NCBI RefSeq assembly: GCF_963676685.1
Contig: NC_092350.1
Location: forward strand, 9,653,307 to 9,717,306
From: Mytilus edulis
Lineage: Eukaryota; Mollusca; Bivalvia; Mytilida; Mytilidae
DNA length: 64,000 bases
Reading direction: 5' to 3'
Part shown: positions 43,461 to 57,055 of the stretch, in pieces
Position numbering within the stretch: position 1 is the first letter of the stretch
Layout: every line of letters begins with the position of its first letter
Notes under the pieces: generated by a model
Database searches by the model: none
What the model saw: the letters and a program-made list of their open reading frames with translations, nothing else
What the model was told of the DNA's origin: nothing
Program-made: the position numbers and the translations under genes

Positions 43461-43930
43461 CTGTAATAGTTTATATACTATTATACATAATAGGTTTTCT
43501 CATTGTTGAAGGCGTTACAAGATATCAAAGGCAAATTTCTGTCTTTATCCTTCTTCTTGGTGAGCATGCCTTTTTCTAATAAAAGCTACCTATTGTTAGG
43601 ATTGTACATAATGTGTTTTAGTGTTGGGTATGCATGAAATACTTGCCCCCGGACGTTCAACAAACAACTATCAATTAATCAATCGAATGTATTGTTACCT
43701 ATTAAATGCTTTCAGTCCTGCTATATACTTAATGGGAAATTTGTGTTTCGGGTGAATCATCAGATGCGAATTGGAGAGATCTTCAAAAAATATTTCTAAA
43801 GCACAATATTACTAGATGGAAAATAAGAGTTTTAAAAAGATTATTGCAGTTGGTAAAACAACACGTTATTCATTAGAAAAGAAAAACTTAAACATAATTA
43901 TTTATAATGGATTGAAAAACAAGTTATTGC
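43461..43930. other. no gene seen
   Basis: AT-rich DNA right of the nested stack. Confidence 0.5.
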
Positions 43931-43934
43931 ATCT

Positions 43935-44200
43935 TTTATAAATCCCTTTCCACTTTGCGGGTGCGAGTGCTGCCTTTTAGCGGCATTAGCCTACTTTTTT
44001 TTCGAAATCTACAAGGGTGTGTTTTACGTGCAAGAGATATGGATCTCTCTTAACACAGATCAGCCATTATCGTCCGGGCCTTCCAACGTTTCCTCAAGAC
44101 CATACTCGCAAATGGTGTCAAGGGAGAGCCGAAAATGCAGTCCCTAAAATTTTCTCCCCGGAACTGGTATCGAACCAGGAACCCATTCTTTACAAACTGG
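43935..44200 (+). repeat. dispersed repeat, plus copy
   Basis: GCGGGTGCGAGTGCTGCCTT, TACGTGCAAGAGATATGGAT, AAGACCATACTCGCAAATGG and GGTATCGAACCAGGAACCC. Inverted partner of 37640-37870. Confidence 0.8.
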
Positions 44201-44389
44201 AAATCGAAAATGCATTTTTTTTTACTTAAGATTTATGATAAAACCAGACTCAACAGACGCCATCTAAAAAGGCATTTATTTAACTAACGTGCCAATAACT
44301 GTCTTGACTTCATAATATGTATTCTAACTTTTAAGAGACAAAAAGATAAACCAGCGAGCACAACTTCCACCTCTAATTGAACCAAATGA

Positions 44390-44720
44390 AATTGTTATCA
44401 ATGATTTCAATAAGTCTTGAATTCTTGGGGTTCTTTAAAATGCTGAATCTAACTGTGCATTTTTTTATGGTCTCATTTTTGAATCGGCCCACATTTGTGT
44501 CTAATAGGTCCAAAATTAAAATTTGTTTGATTTTAGCCAAATTGAATTATTGATGTTCTTTAATAAGCTTAATTTAACTGTATTTAGTTTTTTTGATTTT
44601 GGAACATATTTTTAAATTGGTCCACATTAAGGTCCAAAAGGTCCAAAGTTAAGTTTTGTTCATATTGCATATATATTTTATTTTTTAACTAAGTTACCCC
44701 AAGTATCATTGGTTATGCAT
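44390..44720 (+). repeat. worn copy of the middle of the 27.2-29.3 kb repeat
   Basis: CTTGGGGTTCTTTAAAATGC, TTGGTCCACATTAAGGTCCA and AAAGGTCCAAAGTTAA are diverged forms of blocks at 27740-28260. Confidence 0.6.
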
Positions 44721-45840
44721 GTACTCATTAAATGCTTAATTTAGACAATATCATGCAAAAGTTTACAAAATTTATGCAGGTTCTTGGAGCCTCATGTTTT
44801 TAGATTTTACTCTTTGTTAAATTAATACTTTTCCTCTTAGGGGAATTCTTTATTATCTGAACCAAATTATGTTACATATTTTGTGAAATAGGTTACATTT
44901 ATTATATTTTTCTACCCAGTCAGTTACTCAAGTGTGAAGTGAGTAGATTTCAAGTAAAAAGTTTTCTACCTGTACATATGATCATGTGATTTACAGGTGA
45001 AAATTTGAATTTTGGTTTCAAATTAGTTTAATCTTTACATGGACAAACACTTGCATTTTTTCCTGAAATTGTTTTAAAGACATGAAAAAGTTTAAAGTTT
45101 CATGAGGAGTTTAAGGTAAGGAAGCAGTAAAAATTACATCAATGTTATCTATTTTGGATTTCAAACTTTATTTAAGTTCCAGAAAATTACTTTTAAAGAA
45201 TTAAAGATTTCACAAATTTTTCATACATAATTAATAAGGTTGGATGTGAAACACAATGATAACTCTTAACCATTTCTTCATGCTAATTTATTTATTTGAG
45301 ATGTATAACATTTTTTCATTGACTTGTTTTAATGTTAAGTTCTTGGCTTCTAGGAAATTATACAGTTATAGTCATCTAAATTGGTATAATTTAGGAAAAC
45401 CAGACACTAAACACTATTATATAGATTTTAAACAATGAAAGACGCAGAGCATATAGGTATGATAGTCAATAGTAAATTAAAAACAAAAATGATACAAACC
45501 CTGTTATATTACCTTTCAGAGACCTAAATGAATAACTGAATAATATCTGCCTGTTTCTCTACTATGATTTTGAGTTACAAATATTTGCTATGTATTATAG
45601 TTGTATGTCTATCCAAATGATATTGCAGGGATGGACCTTAGCCAGAGAAGCATCAACAAAAAAAGCATGAAGTTTAAAAAATGTTAATATAAACAAAATT
45701 GTACTTTCTGTAGCTATTTAAAATGCCACAAAAGTCAGTAAAAGACATTAAGTTAAACAAGGAGGTTATATGCATCATCTGCTTCAATTTACTAATAAAT
45801 TTGGACCATGTATTTATTTTGAAAGCTTATTATTCCCAAA
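44721..45840. other. AT-rich DNA, no gene seen
   Basis: Open frames such as 45256-45438 are short, AT-driven and without domains. Confidence 0.55.
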
Positions 45841-45849
45841 CTACGATAG

Positions 45850-46565
45850 TAGAGGGCCATTATGTTTCCTGTTCTGTGTGTCTGTTTGTTCGTCTGTCCG
45901 TTCATTCTTCCATTCATTCTTCCGTACTTTCGTTTGTCCGTCTGTTCGTTCATCCATCAGTCTGTCATAGTCCTAGCTCCCTTTCAATTTTTATAAATTT
46001 TAAATTTTACGTTTCCCTGTTATAAAAAGGGAGGATTTTCCAGTTTTCGGACAATAAGTCACAAGTGCTTTGAGCAGATTTCATGAAAATTTGTAGAATT
46101 GTTTATTTTTATTGACTTAAGCTCCCCTTCGATTTTTATAAATTTTTGATTTTAAGTTTCCAAGTTTATGAGATTTTATTCATAAAAAAGGTGGGATTTT
46201 CCAGTTTTCGGACAATAACTCAAAAGTGCTTTGAACAGATTTCATGAAACTTTGGTGACTAGTTTATATCTATAAAAATAACCTCCCTTTAGTTTTTTTT
46301 ATAAATTTCTGATATAACATTGAGGAGTAATCAAACTTTATTCGTTGAAAAAGCGACGGACGTATCATGCGCCCATGGCACAGCTCTTAATTGATGAAGT
46401 TGAAATCTAATCAACTTGAAACTTTGTACAGATGTTCCCTATGATATTGTCTTTCCAACTGTAAAGCCAATTTGAGTTTTGAATCCAATTTCACAGTCCA
46501 CAGTACTGAACATAGAAAATGATGGTGCGAGAGGGGCATCAGTGTACTATGGACACATTCTTATT
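45850..46565 (+). repeat. dispersed repeat with CCGTC tract, enlarged copy
   Basis: Same start and end blocks as 30695-30990 (GTTTCCTGTTCTGTGTGTCT; ATCTAATCAACTTGAAACTT; GGGGCATCAGTGTACTATGG). Between them is a twofold block with GGATTTTCCAGTTTTCGGAC at 46030 and 46195 (165-bp period). Confidence 0.75.
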
Positions 46566-47100
46566 ATATGTACCTTTGGTTTTAGTTCATCATAATCATA
46601 TTGCAAACTTGGCTGTGTTTACACAACAAATGTAATTTTCCTTAATTTTCAAAATCCAAGGACTACGGGTAATCTCATTGGTTGTACACCACAATAAAAA
46701 TAAAGTTACATCATTGGTTAATTTCCATTTTAAAGATTTTTTTAAACCAATCATAATGTTTTGTGTATGCTTTTGAAAAATATCACAGCATATTGATAAC
46801 AAAAAAAAGTGCAGCTGAAAAAGGCATATATAGATATGGAAAAGTACATTGAATTTTGTATTTCAGAGAATTTACAAGACTATCCACAACATTCTCATTT
46901 TGATGAATTGTTAAACCACAGAAACTTAAAAAAGACCTACAGAAAACCTAGGCTGTAGAGTATATACACCAGTATAAAAGAATTGGCTAGTCGCGTTCAT
47001 CTATAAGGTATGTATTGGTTGAATATTACATTTCCCCTCATTATTTTTGTTGTTGATGGAGTCAAAAAGCGAGACATAGGTATGCTGTTGACGGCGGCGT
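46566..47100. other. no gene seen
   Basis: AT-rich, no recognisable element. Confidence 0.5.
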
Positions 47101-47640
47101 CAACAATGTATTAGTTTGTGATTATGTAAGTTGATGGTGAACTGAGTCAAAGATATTTAGTACACAGCTGTATTAGCACTAGCACATTTCATTACCATGG
47201 AGATTATTTGGCCCTGCCCCCTCAGTTGTGGTTTTATATTGACTTTTAAACTTTTGCTTTAATAGTTTTCATGTATTAGCTTGTGACTATGTAAGTTTAT
47301 GGGGAACCACTAGTGGTAGGTTAACGATGATTGGTATGTAGTTTTATAAGCATTAGCACCTCTTACTACCATGGGGATTATTTGGCCCCGCCCCCTCAGT
47401 TATGGTTTATTGATTTTTAAATTTTTGCTTAGTTATGTATTAGTTTGATTAGGTCAGTTTATGGGAAACCATTAGTGGTTGGTTAATGATAATAGGTCTG
47501 CAGTTGTATAAGTATCAGCATATATCATTTCCATGGAGATTATTTGGACCTGTCCCCTCAGTCATAGTCTATTGACTTTTAAACTTTTGCTTAGTTTGCA
47601 TGTATTAGTTTGTGATACGGTTGGTTTATAGCAATGATTA
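47101..47640. repeat. tandem repeat, about 165 bp, three diverged units
   Basis: ATGTATTAGTTTGTGATTAT-type starts at about 47107, 47271, 47435 and 47602, each followed by CCATGGAGATTATTTGG and CCCCCTCAGT. Confidence 0.85.
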
Positions 47641-48335
47641 AAGATGCATCAAAGAAAACATATGACCATGATGACTCTCTTAGATCAACAAAAAAATACC
47701 AACATTTTATAAAAAAACAAAAATAATATAAATTATAAACTTTCCATCCGGTGACCAGGCCAACGAACCAAGATTTATAAAGAATGATAAATAATATAGA
47801 TTTTTAAGTTCCATTCTTTCATATTTATTAAAAAGAAATGATGTTTTAGAGGAGCCAACAGCTGAGCAGAGAGCAGAAGAGAGATTGATGACCTTGAAGA
47901 GTAAGCAATGTGAACAGTAAGACAGCTGTTTTAAAAGTATATCTGGGGTTACCAAATATTATGGTAAGAACCTCATCTTTAATCAAACTTGGTGAGTATT
48001 CTTTTTGTTGGTTAGATATTATGCATCATTATGAAAAAAGGGGGATGTAGGGTATAAATCAATAAGGCAGCTACCCAATGAAAATAAATAACCAAAGACA
48101 GGTCTTCAACTATATAACAAACAACAAACTAATTGGAAATCTTGACTCTCCCGCAAGAGAAAAATGTCACTCTTATTATTGAGGAAAATGGCCACTACCT
48201 CAATGGTCTTTAAAATTAATTCAGTTGCTCTGGTCATTTTTCAAAATTTAACAAGTGAATGGAGTTGTTTTGATGAAGCTTACCTTTAATCAATGGGAGA
48301 TAACTGCGACCACATGGGTCATAATTCTGAAAACT
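47641..48335. other. no gene seen
   Basis: AT-rich; the minus-strand open frame 47707-47955 has no domain. Confidence 0.5.
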
Positions 48336-48337
48336 TA

Positions 48338-48510
48338 TCCTGAAATCCTGGGCTTAAAAACTTGAAATCCTGAAGTCCCGAATTTAAATAAATTTAAATC
48401 CTGACATCCTGAAATTCAAAAAATTAATTCCCGGATCTTGAAAGGGTCAATCCCGAAATCTGGAGCTTAAAAACACCCAATCCTGGAGTCCCGATAAAGG
48501 TCCTATCTAC
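48338..48510. repeat. AATCCTG/AATCCCG short tandem repeat
   Basis: Irregular units such as GAAATCCTGGGCTTAAAAAC and GAAATCTGGAGCTTAAAAAC, nine or so in a row. Confidence 0.65.
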
Positions 48511-49490
48511 CCTCATATCTATAATTGATAACTAAGATAAAAGAAATACAGAAATTGTTTACATTAAATTGCCTTTTGCCATGCTTTCATCAACAAAAGA
48601 TTTTTTTTTTCATTTTCCAAAATAAATTCCAAGGCTAAGATGTAGGATGCCATTTTTCTAACAAAATACCACTGCATGGAGACCCAAATCAGCACACTAA
48701 AATGTCCAATGTGTGTCCTACATCTTGAAAAAAATATCATTTTATAAATGTTCAAATATCTTCAAAAACATTTTTTTTTTTTACTCATTTCTACTCTGTT
48801 GAGACTATTTCACTAGCACTGCACTTTGACTTTGACAATGACTATTAAAGACAAACAAAATGTTTATTGAAGTTGAATGGCCTTAGTGATAACTTGGTTG
48901 AGGACATGGAAAGCATTTTGTCATTGTTGGTTGTTTTATGGGCTTTGACCTCTTGAGTCATAAAGACCTTATGTATGTTAGTTCCATTGAAATGTTCAAT
49001 GCATTGTCAATGCTAAACATTTGATTGACTTTGACTGATTTTTTTTAAGTTTCTGAAGAGTATAAATGAGTTTGAACAAAATGCAGCATAACTTTTTCTC
49101 CATGATAAGAAGATTTGATTTTAATATTTTCACCAAATTTACTGTTGATAGCATGGCTTATGGTTTGTGCAATACTAGAATATGCTATTTTTCACAAGGA
49201 GCTTGTCACTTTCTGAGTTTCACTCAAAAACATTAAAGAATCCATCAAATTTGTAAAGCTAAGCTTAAGGTTTGATATGTTACACACATAGGAGCTTCAA
49301 ATTGTTAAAAAAAAATTACTGAATTATCTTGTGTATTTTAGTCAGCTTCCATTCACTTTTTAAAAGTTTGAAAAAATACATTAAGATAATTTATTACTTA
49401 AAGAGGCATTTGCTATGAAAAAAAAATACAATAACAGCACTTCATTTTTGATAAACATAAATTAAAGCGGAATAATGAAGTAACGACCTG
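48511..49490. other. no gene seen
   Basis: AT-rich, no supported feature. Confidence 0.55.
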
Positions 49491-49494
49491 CAAT

Positions 49495-49720
49495 TAGCAA
49501 GTAGATATAGGAAGATGTGGTGTGTCGAGTGCCATTGAGACAACTCTCCATCCAAATATCAATTTATGAAAGTAAACCATTATAGGTCAATGAACGTCCT
49601 TCAACACAGAGCCTTGGCTCACACCGAACAACAAGCTATAAAGGGCCCCAAAATTACTAGTGTAAAACCATTCAAACGGGAACGCCAACGGGTAGCAGTC
49701 TGTTTAGTTAAATTTTGTAA
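49495..49720 (+). repeat. SINE-like dispersed repeat
   Basis: GAAGATGTGGTGTGTCGAGT, GAGACAACTCTCCATCCAAA, GAGCCTTGGCTCACACCGAA and GGGCCCCAAAATTACTAGTG. From memory this continues in full copies into the block seen separately at 30419-30640. Confidence 0.8.
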
Positions 49721-49959
49721 AAATGAGCTAAAAAACTTTGCATATTTATTATTTTTTTCCAAGACTATAATTTAACCTCATTTTGGTCTGGATGCATGCA
49801 ACATTTAATAGGTACCATTGTAGTAGAAGGTTGCTCAGCTTGGTCAGATAATAAAAAGAACAGAATGTCAAAATAAAAAAATGAAACAGGGGAGCCACCG
49901 CACACAACAGGTTTGGTGACTGGTTTTTCCAACAAAAAATATGAATCTTACACAAGATT

Positions 49960-50180
49960 GAAAATAATGTCAGAGAAAACAACCCAACCAAAGAGCAGAA
50001 AACAGCCAAAGGCCACTTATGGCTCTTCAATTCAACCAGAAAATTCAGCATCAGGAGGCAGGCTTCAGCAGGCCCTACACAAAAATGTGTACTAGTTCGG
50101 TAAAAGTGGATGTCATACTAAACTCAAAAACATAAATGAACTAAAATTAAAAAACATACAAGACTAATACAAAGCCCAGA
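49960..50180 (+). repeat. SINE-like dispersed repeat
   Basis: GAGAAAACAACCCAACCAAA, GAAAACAGCCAAAGGCCACT, GGCAGGCTTCAGCAGGCCCT and CATACAAGACTAATACAAAG. A relative of 15153-15215 and 21425-21570. Confidence 0.75.
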
Positions 50181-50423
50181 GGCTTCTTACTAGAGACAGG
50201 TGCATAAATACAGTGAGTTAAACAGGTTTGTGATCTCAACCCACACCTATACCGCTAGGAGCCAATGTAGAAAAAACAAACACACAGCAATTCACACAGT
50301 AAAACTCATTTAAAAAGAAGTCTATGTCCCATGTCAGAAAAGGTAACATAATAAACAGACTAACTAAGCCAAATGGCAATAGTTTTGGTATTTTTACAGC
50401 AGTTACAATGCTAAATTTCATGG

Positions 50424-52262
50424 AAAAATAAAGTAAAAAACGTTGATTAAAAAAAAATAAAAAAATTTTGATTTTCCTTTAAAGAAAACAAAATAAAGTT
50501 TAATTGATTTTATTCTTATATGTCCGTATGTAATTTTGTATATTTATTTATGTTTCATTTCAGAGTTCACCAACAGATGTTTAATGTTAAAATTTTGATT
50601 TTTGCAGATTGCAGCAGGGAGATGTTACAGTCATAGACCTTGAATAGACTCCGTTGTACTAGACCAGGGAGGGTAGCGCATAGTTTCCGCAGCACTATAC
50701 AATAGTAACAAGATCACTCTACCATGAGCTTGTTAAAGGGCCCGTTTGATGAAAGTGACACCAACGTTCTCCACAACACTACAGATTTGTTTTTGCAGAT
50801 GCAGCCGAGGGGATGTTTCAGTCATGGATCCATTTGATGGATGTGACACCAACATTCTCCAACACTAATAATTTACAAATTTGTTTTTGTTTTAGATGCA
50901 ACCTCAGTCATAGACCCAGAGTATGGGTATGTTGTAACAGATGAAGAAAAGTGGCATATAGATTTCTGTATGTCCATTTCTTTGTATAAAAGTGACAAAT
51001 TACTTATCTTTCTTATTTATATCCATTTCAGAGTTCTTACAAAGATGTATAGGTATACAATATTTATTATTTTTGTCTTTTTGTGTGTTTTTGTCAATGA
51101 GAGAAAACATACAGAACAAATCAATCCGAAGTATTTTAAAACTGGTGTAATTTGAGACAGAAAACCCTGGAACACAAAAAAATATCCTACCTCACAAAAT
51201 TTAACACAACATCTTATGTTCACCTTTTTTCATTGAAGCAGCACACACAGTGTAATCAAGAATTTATGCATGTCCTTGAACATCTAGAAATGAATATCTC
51301 TAATAGTAAACAGTCTGGTATAATGATCAACTAGATCTACACTAAAAATAAAGTAAAAAAAGTTAATTTGAAAAAAATATATATTTAATTTTTGAAATTT
51401 ACCTCAGAGAAAAGAAAATAAAGTTTAATTGATTTTATTCTTATATATGTGTAATGATGTATATGTATTTATATTTCATTTCAGAGTTCACCAACAGATG
51501 TTTAATTCTAAAATTTTGATTTTGCAGATTGCAGCAGGGGGATGTTACAGTCATAGACCTTGAATAGACTCCGTTGTACTAGACCAGGGAGGGTAGCGCA
51601 TAGTTTCCGCAGCACTATACAATAGTAACAAGATCACTCTACCATGAGCTTGTTAAAGGGCCCGTTTGATGAAAGTGACACCAACGTTCTCCAACACACT
51701 ACAGATTTTTTTTTACAGATGCAGCTGAGAGGATGTTTCAGTCATGGATCCATTTGATGGAAGTGACACCAACGTTCTCCAACACTAATAATTTACAATT
51801 TTTTTTTGTTGTAGATGCAACCTCAGTCATAGACCCTAGAGTATGGCTATGTTGTAACAGATGAAGAAAAGTGGCATATAGATTTCTGTATGTCCATTTC
51901 TTTGATGGAAGTGATAAATTACTAATTATTAATTAATTAATTACTTAATTATCCATTTCAGAGTTCTTACAAAGATGTATAGGTATACAGTATTTATTAT
52001 TTCTGTCTTTTTGTGTATTTTTGTCAATGAGATAAAACACACAGAAAAAATCAATCAGAAGTATTAACTGGTGTACAAATTTGAGAAGGAACACAAGAAA
52101 TATCCTACCTCACAAAATTTAACACACCAGACATCTTAATTTTCACCTTTTTTCAATGAAGCAGCACACACAGTGTAATCAAGAAGGTATCCATATCCTG
52201 GAACATCTTGGAATAGCATATCTCTAATGGTATTTCCATAATATAATCCTCAAAATTCAAAC
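50424..52262. repeat. 925-bp tandem duplication, two copies
   Basis: Copy 1 is about 50424-51342 and copy 2 about 51343-52262. TAATTGATTTTATTCTTATA recurs at a distance of 925 bp (50501 and 51426) as does GCAGCACACACAGTGTAATC (51238 and 52163). The stretch ATTGCAGCAGGGAGATGTTA through CCATGAGCTTGTTAAAGGGC is almost unchanged between copies. No convincing coding frame; several CAG-preceded segments look like weak acceptors. Confidence 0.85.
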
Positions 52263-52389
52263 AGTGAGGTATAATGATTAACAAGATCATACATAAAAAA
52301 AGGAAGATACCAAAGGGCCAATCTAAAACCATGTGGTGAAAAAAGACATGACAACACATAAACAAAAGAAGTGACAGAAAATTGTCTAC

Positions 52390-52745
52390 ACTGATAACAA
52401 AATATTGTACAGCAACAACCCAACCAAAGACCTGAGAGGTTCTCAGGCATCAAGCACCAATCCAACCAAAGACCAGGGATGATTTCCAGCACCGAGCACC
52501 AACCAAAACAAAGAACAGCCATGAACTAGGGCAAATAGCACCAACCCAACCAGAGACCTAAGAGGTTTTCAGGCACCATGCACCAACCAAACTAAAGAGC
52601 CAGGGATGATCTCAGGCACCAAGCACGAACCTTTCCAAAGAGCAGGGATGATTTCAGGCATAACACACCAACCTTACCAAAGACCAGGAATGATCTCAGA
52701 CACCAAGCACCAACAAAAAAAGGGTGATCCCAGGCACCACAGAAT
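52390..52745. repeat. minisatellite, about 46-bp units
   Basis: Seven or so diverged units on CACCAACCCAACCAAAGACC and GGGATGATCTCAGGCACCAA. Confidence 0.85.
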
Positions 52746-53210
52746 GGTAGCAAGTATTTGATATGTTAACTTATATACTTATTGTTTAAGTTAAATGTTT
52801 TTTTTTCATTCTTTGCTCTATTTTTTCTATCAAAAATTGTCAAAATGCAACATGAATTTTTTATGTGTTTTTTCATCTCTTTCTTCAAAATGTTTTACTT
52901 AATATAATAGGTAAATAATTTCTTGAATAGAAAAAAATTGGAAATGTTAATTTACTTTAATCAATGAATGAAAAAAGAATTGTTCAAACCTTTTTCATGC
53001 ATAACCAAATTATTAAATGTGTTAAATAAAAGATTATAAATAACAAATTTCTATATTTTTTGGAGTAAATTAAGATATGCTTCTAGTTCAATTTTTACAA
53101 TTGAACTGTTCCAAAATTTAATAATGTATCTTTTAAACAGAAAATATAAGGTAAAATAACAAATAATGACTCGGGTTTACATGAAAACACTGATATCTTG
53201 AATGACAATA
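52746..53210. other. no gene seen
   Basis: Very AT-rich. Confidence 0.55.
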
Positions 53211-53214
53211 GCAT

Positions 53215-53330
53215 AGGTGGATCCAGGGAGCCTTGCCCCCCCACCCTTTTGTGGGAAGATTATATAAGAAATCACTGTAGCATGGCTGGAGCGGGCCCCC
53301 TCATGAAAAGATCTGGATTCGCCACTAAGT
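53215..53330. mobile_element. short MITE of the GGCGGATCCAG family
   Basis: AGGTGGATCCAGGGAGCC to GATCTGGATTCGCCACT with CATGGCTGGAGCGGGCCC inside. Confidence 0.7.
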
Positions 53331-56025
53331 AGTGAAATAAAAATTCACTAAATTAGAAGGGGAGGTAACTGGTATGAAATTAGGGTTTCGATACAATATC
53401 GTAATTCAACTAATAGATACAATTTTGCTCTAAATTAGTGAACTAAAATTCAGGTACACTATGCCAAGATCAAAATTCATGTATATTTTACTCTTGAGAA
53501 AGTTGAGGGGGTACATTATTAAACCTAGGGTGTTTTATTATTAATCTATACAATATACTGCTTAAATGTGATGCTATCTGAATTGAAATCAGTTTGCCCA
53601 GGTGAAAAAGCCTATTTTATGGTAGAAGCATTTAGTAATTGGGAAAATGTGATTGAATTTGATTCTGATTTTCTGAAATTAGTTAATATTTATATATAAA
53701 ACAAAATAATTTATGATTTTCACAAATATTCACCATCAAAATTTTTAACAATGTTTCTGGATTATGATGAGCCATTTTTAATTATAAAAGTTTTCCTCAT
53801 CTTATTTATTACAGAAGCAATTAGAACATATTTAGTTTGAATACATGAATGACAGTATTTTTAGTAAGCATTTCATGAGAACAACGTAGTTAGAATTTTG
53901 ACCGTAAAAATGAATAAAAAAAATTCGGGCATTCAATAGTGATGTATAGATACAATTTAGAAAGTACTATAAGAATGGAAATCAAATATAAAACTCAGAA
54001 AGAAGATAGATTTGATTTGATTACAACATACACAAAAAGCGTCCTCGATTATTAAACCATTGAACAAAATTTTCTTCCGGAATGCAGTAAAATGATTTGC
54101 CCATCAATTTCAGTAGTTCAATTTGGCATACTTTAATATGCAACAACAGTCGAAGCTAAAAAAAGAGGTTGGAGATTAACCCAGAGTGGAAAGCCCGCTT
54201 ATTTGATTTGTTTATAATATTTTGTCAAATTGATTAATGTAGAAATGGTGATAGTTGAAATAACTTTAGATGAGGTTTATTAAGTTGTAAAACATTTTAG
54301 GTCGTTGGGTCCAATGATCAACTGATATTAATAAAACATTTTTAAACATTGTCTTGTTTGCATTGCCAGTGCTTTTGGGTGGTTGAAATTGGGTTTGCAT
54401 AGCAATTCATGCAATTTTTGCTGGTACACCAGTTTAAAAGGATAAAAACTGAAATTTCAGATTTGTAATTAAACAATTTCCCCAATTTTTTTACTGTTTT
54501 CAATACATCATTGGAGAATAACATAGTACATTTGTACTTGAAACTAAATTTAGGTCACAGTCATCTGCATTTAAAGTTTCATAGCTGAACATTATTGTTC
54601 ATCTTGAAAGTTGTTTTTGAAGATCAAACAAATATCAAATTATCATTTCAGAAATACATTGAGCTTTGAGCGCTGCGTCTCTTACTAACATATAACATAG
54701 TTTCTTTTTGGTGTAGCTTTCAGTAGTTAGGGTCTGGTTATTTCTTCTGTTTTTTCATTTGTTCTTTGGATGGTGTTATGGTTTTCAAGTGTTCTGCTTT
54801 CAAAGGAATCTTCATATGTAATTCTGAAATGAAAGTATTTGATATTTGTAAGGTCATTTAAATCTATGAAAAAAACCCAATTTGGAGCTTAAAGCTACTT
54901 TGAACTTTTTATAATTTTTGAAACAATGTCAAAAGCAAATGTCTTAAATCAAATTCTATATTGTATTTGACATGTTATGATGTTTTGGAAACCAAAAAAT
55001 TAAATGTATATTTGTATCTTAGATTGAATTCAAATACAGTATTGTGAAAAATGTCCCAAATGTTATTTACTTGAACGTCAACAAAATTATTTCAGGGTAT
55101 CTGTTTCTTTAAAGCACTTATTGGGAACAAGGTAAAGGTGAAGTAAAAGTAACATTTCAAAATTATAAACTAATTGGATGTATCTCTTATCTATAAAAAT
55201 CACTTAAATCTTTAACCAAATGGGAAAGCAATTAATTAAATCATTTCACAACCCCCTAAAAAAAAAATTCATTCTGAGTTATCTAAAACTATCATCATTT
55301 CCCAGAGAAATTTAAATAATCATCCCTCGCATTAAATGGTAGTAAAATCTATTTTACTTCAGATATCTCATTCTTGGGTTAACTTTTCAACTCTTAATTT
55401 CCAATAATATGCTTTCATTCAGACATATTACAAATTCTCCATACAAATCCCAAAAAAATAATCTCGTGAAAAACTAAAATTTGTGGTTCTCATGAAAAAT
55501 AATTAAAAAAAACTGTCAATAATAATGAATCCACAGTATTCACTTTTTGCTTGAAAAAAATTGTAATCAAGTTTTATCATTAATCCTCAAATGTTGTATA
55601 TAAGCAACATTTCTTGTTTGTTTCTTTGTCTTTACACAATTTAAATCCATTACTTTTAAGCAAAGGAGATAACTTTTAAAATTTTAATTTTATGATGAAA
55701 ATTCTAAAAATAATTTCTGGGAACAGGCTATTTGTTTATGTCTTCTTTGTCCATTCAACATCATATTTTTCTAAAATCAGTGTAATTTGTATTCGATTTA
55801 AAAATATTTAGTAACTATTTGGTTTATAATTATCAGTACATAATTGACAACTATTTTTAATTTAAACCTTTTCATCACATTTAACAATGGCTCATCATAA
55901 TTTGTAGATAAGATTTTGACATTTCTTTTCGAAATTCCCCATAAATTTCTTTCAAAAATTGCACGCAATCAGTTATATTAACCAAGCAGGTTCCAATTGG
56001 ATCATGTACCATACTTTGAGGGCAG
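53331..56025. other. AT-rich DNA, no gene seen
   Basis: No open frame with domain or splice support. A half MITE end (AATGAATCCACAG) is at about 55525. Confidence 0.6.
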
Positions 56026-56029
56026 TGGC

Positions 56030-56560
56030 AGATTCAGAGGGTGGGAGTTTTGGTGTTGGATTCCCCTTCTTGTCGAGCCTTTGACTTTAGTTGAAAAAGT
56101 GAGACATAGCAGTCTTACATTCCGTCATTGGCGTCGTCCTTGGCAGCATCATGAAATATTCACTCTTTGCTTAAAGTTTGAAATTTTAATAACTTTCTTA
56201 AAAACTCTCCTTGATTTGTACCAAGTTTGGACAAAAGCTTTCTCCTGGGAAACATTACATTCACTCTGTGGTTAAAGTTTTAAAATTTATAATAACTTAC
56301 TTAAATTCTCCTGGATTTGTACCAAGTTTGGACAAAAGCTTGTTTATGATCATAAGATAGTATCCAGAAGTAAAAATAAAATTCCATTTTTTCTGTTTTT
56401 CACTTATATATGGACTTAGTTTTTCTTCAAGTTAACATTACATACAGTCTGCTGTTTTTTAAACATTTATGAGATTCATAAACTATTCTGGATTTTTACC
56501 AAACATGAACAGATGCTTCTTTCAATCAAAAGATAAAAAAATACTAGGCATTGCTACAGT
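56030..56560 (+). repeat. dispersed repeat with three 90-180-bp subunits, copy 1
   Basis: TTGAAAAAGTGAGACATAGC leads in, then CACTCTTTGCTTAAAGTTTG, CACTCTGTGGTTAAAGTTTT and a third diverged unit, each followed by GGATTTGTACCAAGTTTGGA or a variant. Confidence 0.75.
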
Positions 56561-56790
56561 GAATCAATAAGATAGACATATTTTGGTTCCTATGGGTCCT
56601 TCAACAGGATTGAAACTAAAGGAGAGTACAGAGTTCTGTAATGATAATTTGCATTTCACATTGACACCATCAGGATAAATTAGAAATATGGAGTGAACGT
56701 AGATGTGAACTTTAACTGGATCAAAAATGTTAAATAAAATATGTTTTTGTAAATTTGGACAACATTTGACTTGCAATTATGTACCATTTA
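56561..56790. other. short unique stretch
   Basis: The minus-strand open frame 56564-56776 shows no domain. Confidence 0.4.
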
Positions 56791-57055
56791 CGATGCTGGA
56801 TGTAGTACAGACTTGCTTACCGTACTATTTCAACACTGGAAGAAGTATGTTTGTCTGAGCGAAGCCAATTGGAAGCACGTACCTCTTAGTGAAGCTAATT
56901 GGGAGCCATACCCTCTGTCTTGTTGCGAAGCTGATTGGAAGCAGTACATATATACCACTGTCTGCTAAAGCTAATTAGAAGCAGTACCCCCGGCAGAGTG
57001 GTCCCAATTAGAGGCAGTAACTCTGAGCGAAGCCAACTGGAAGCATGTAACTCTC
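56791..57055. repeat. minisatellite on GAAGCCAATTGGAAGC
   Basis: Six or so units of GCGAAGCCAATTGGAAGCAC and GTACCTCT variants, about 40 bp each. Confidence 0.85.

Noticed and set aside
46596..57000. Scattered open frames of 60-100 codons
   Set aside because: No domain, no splice signals and composition as expected for AT-rich non-coding DNA or minisatellites.
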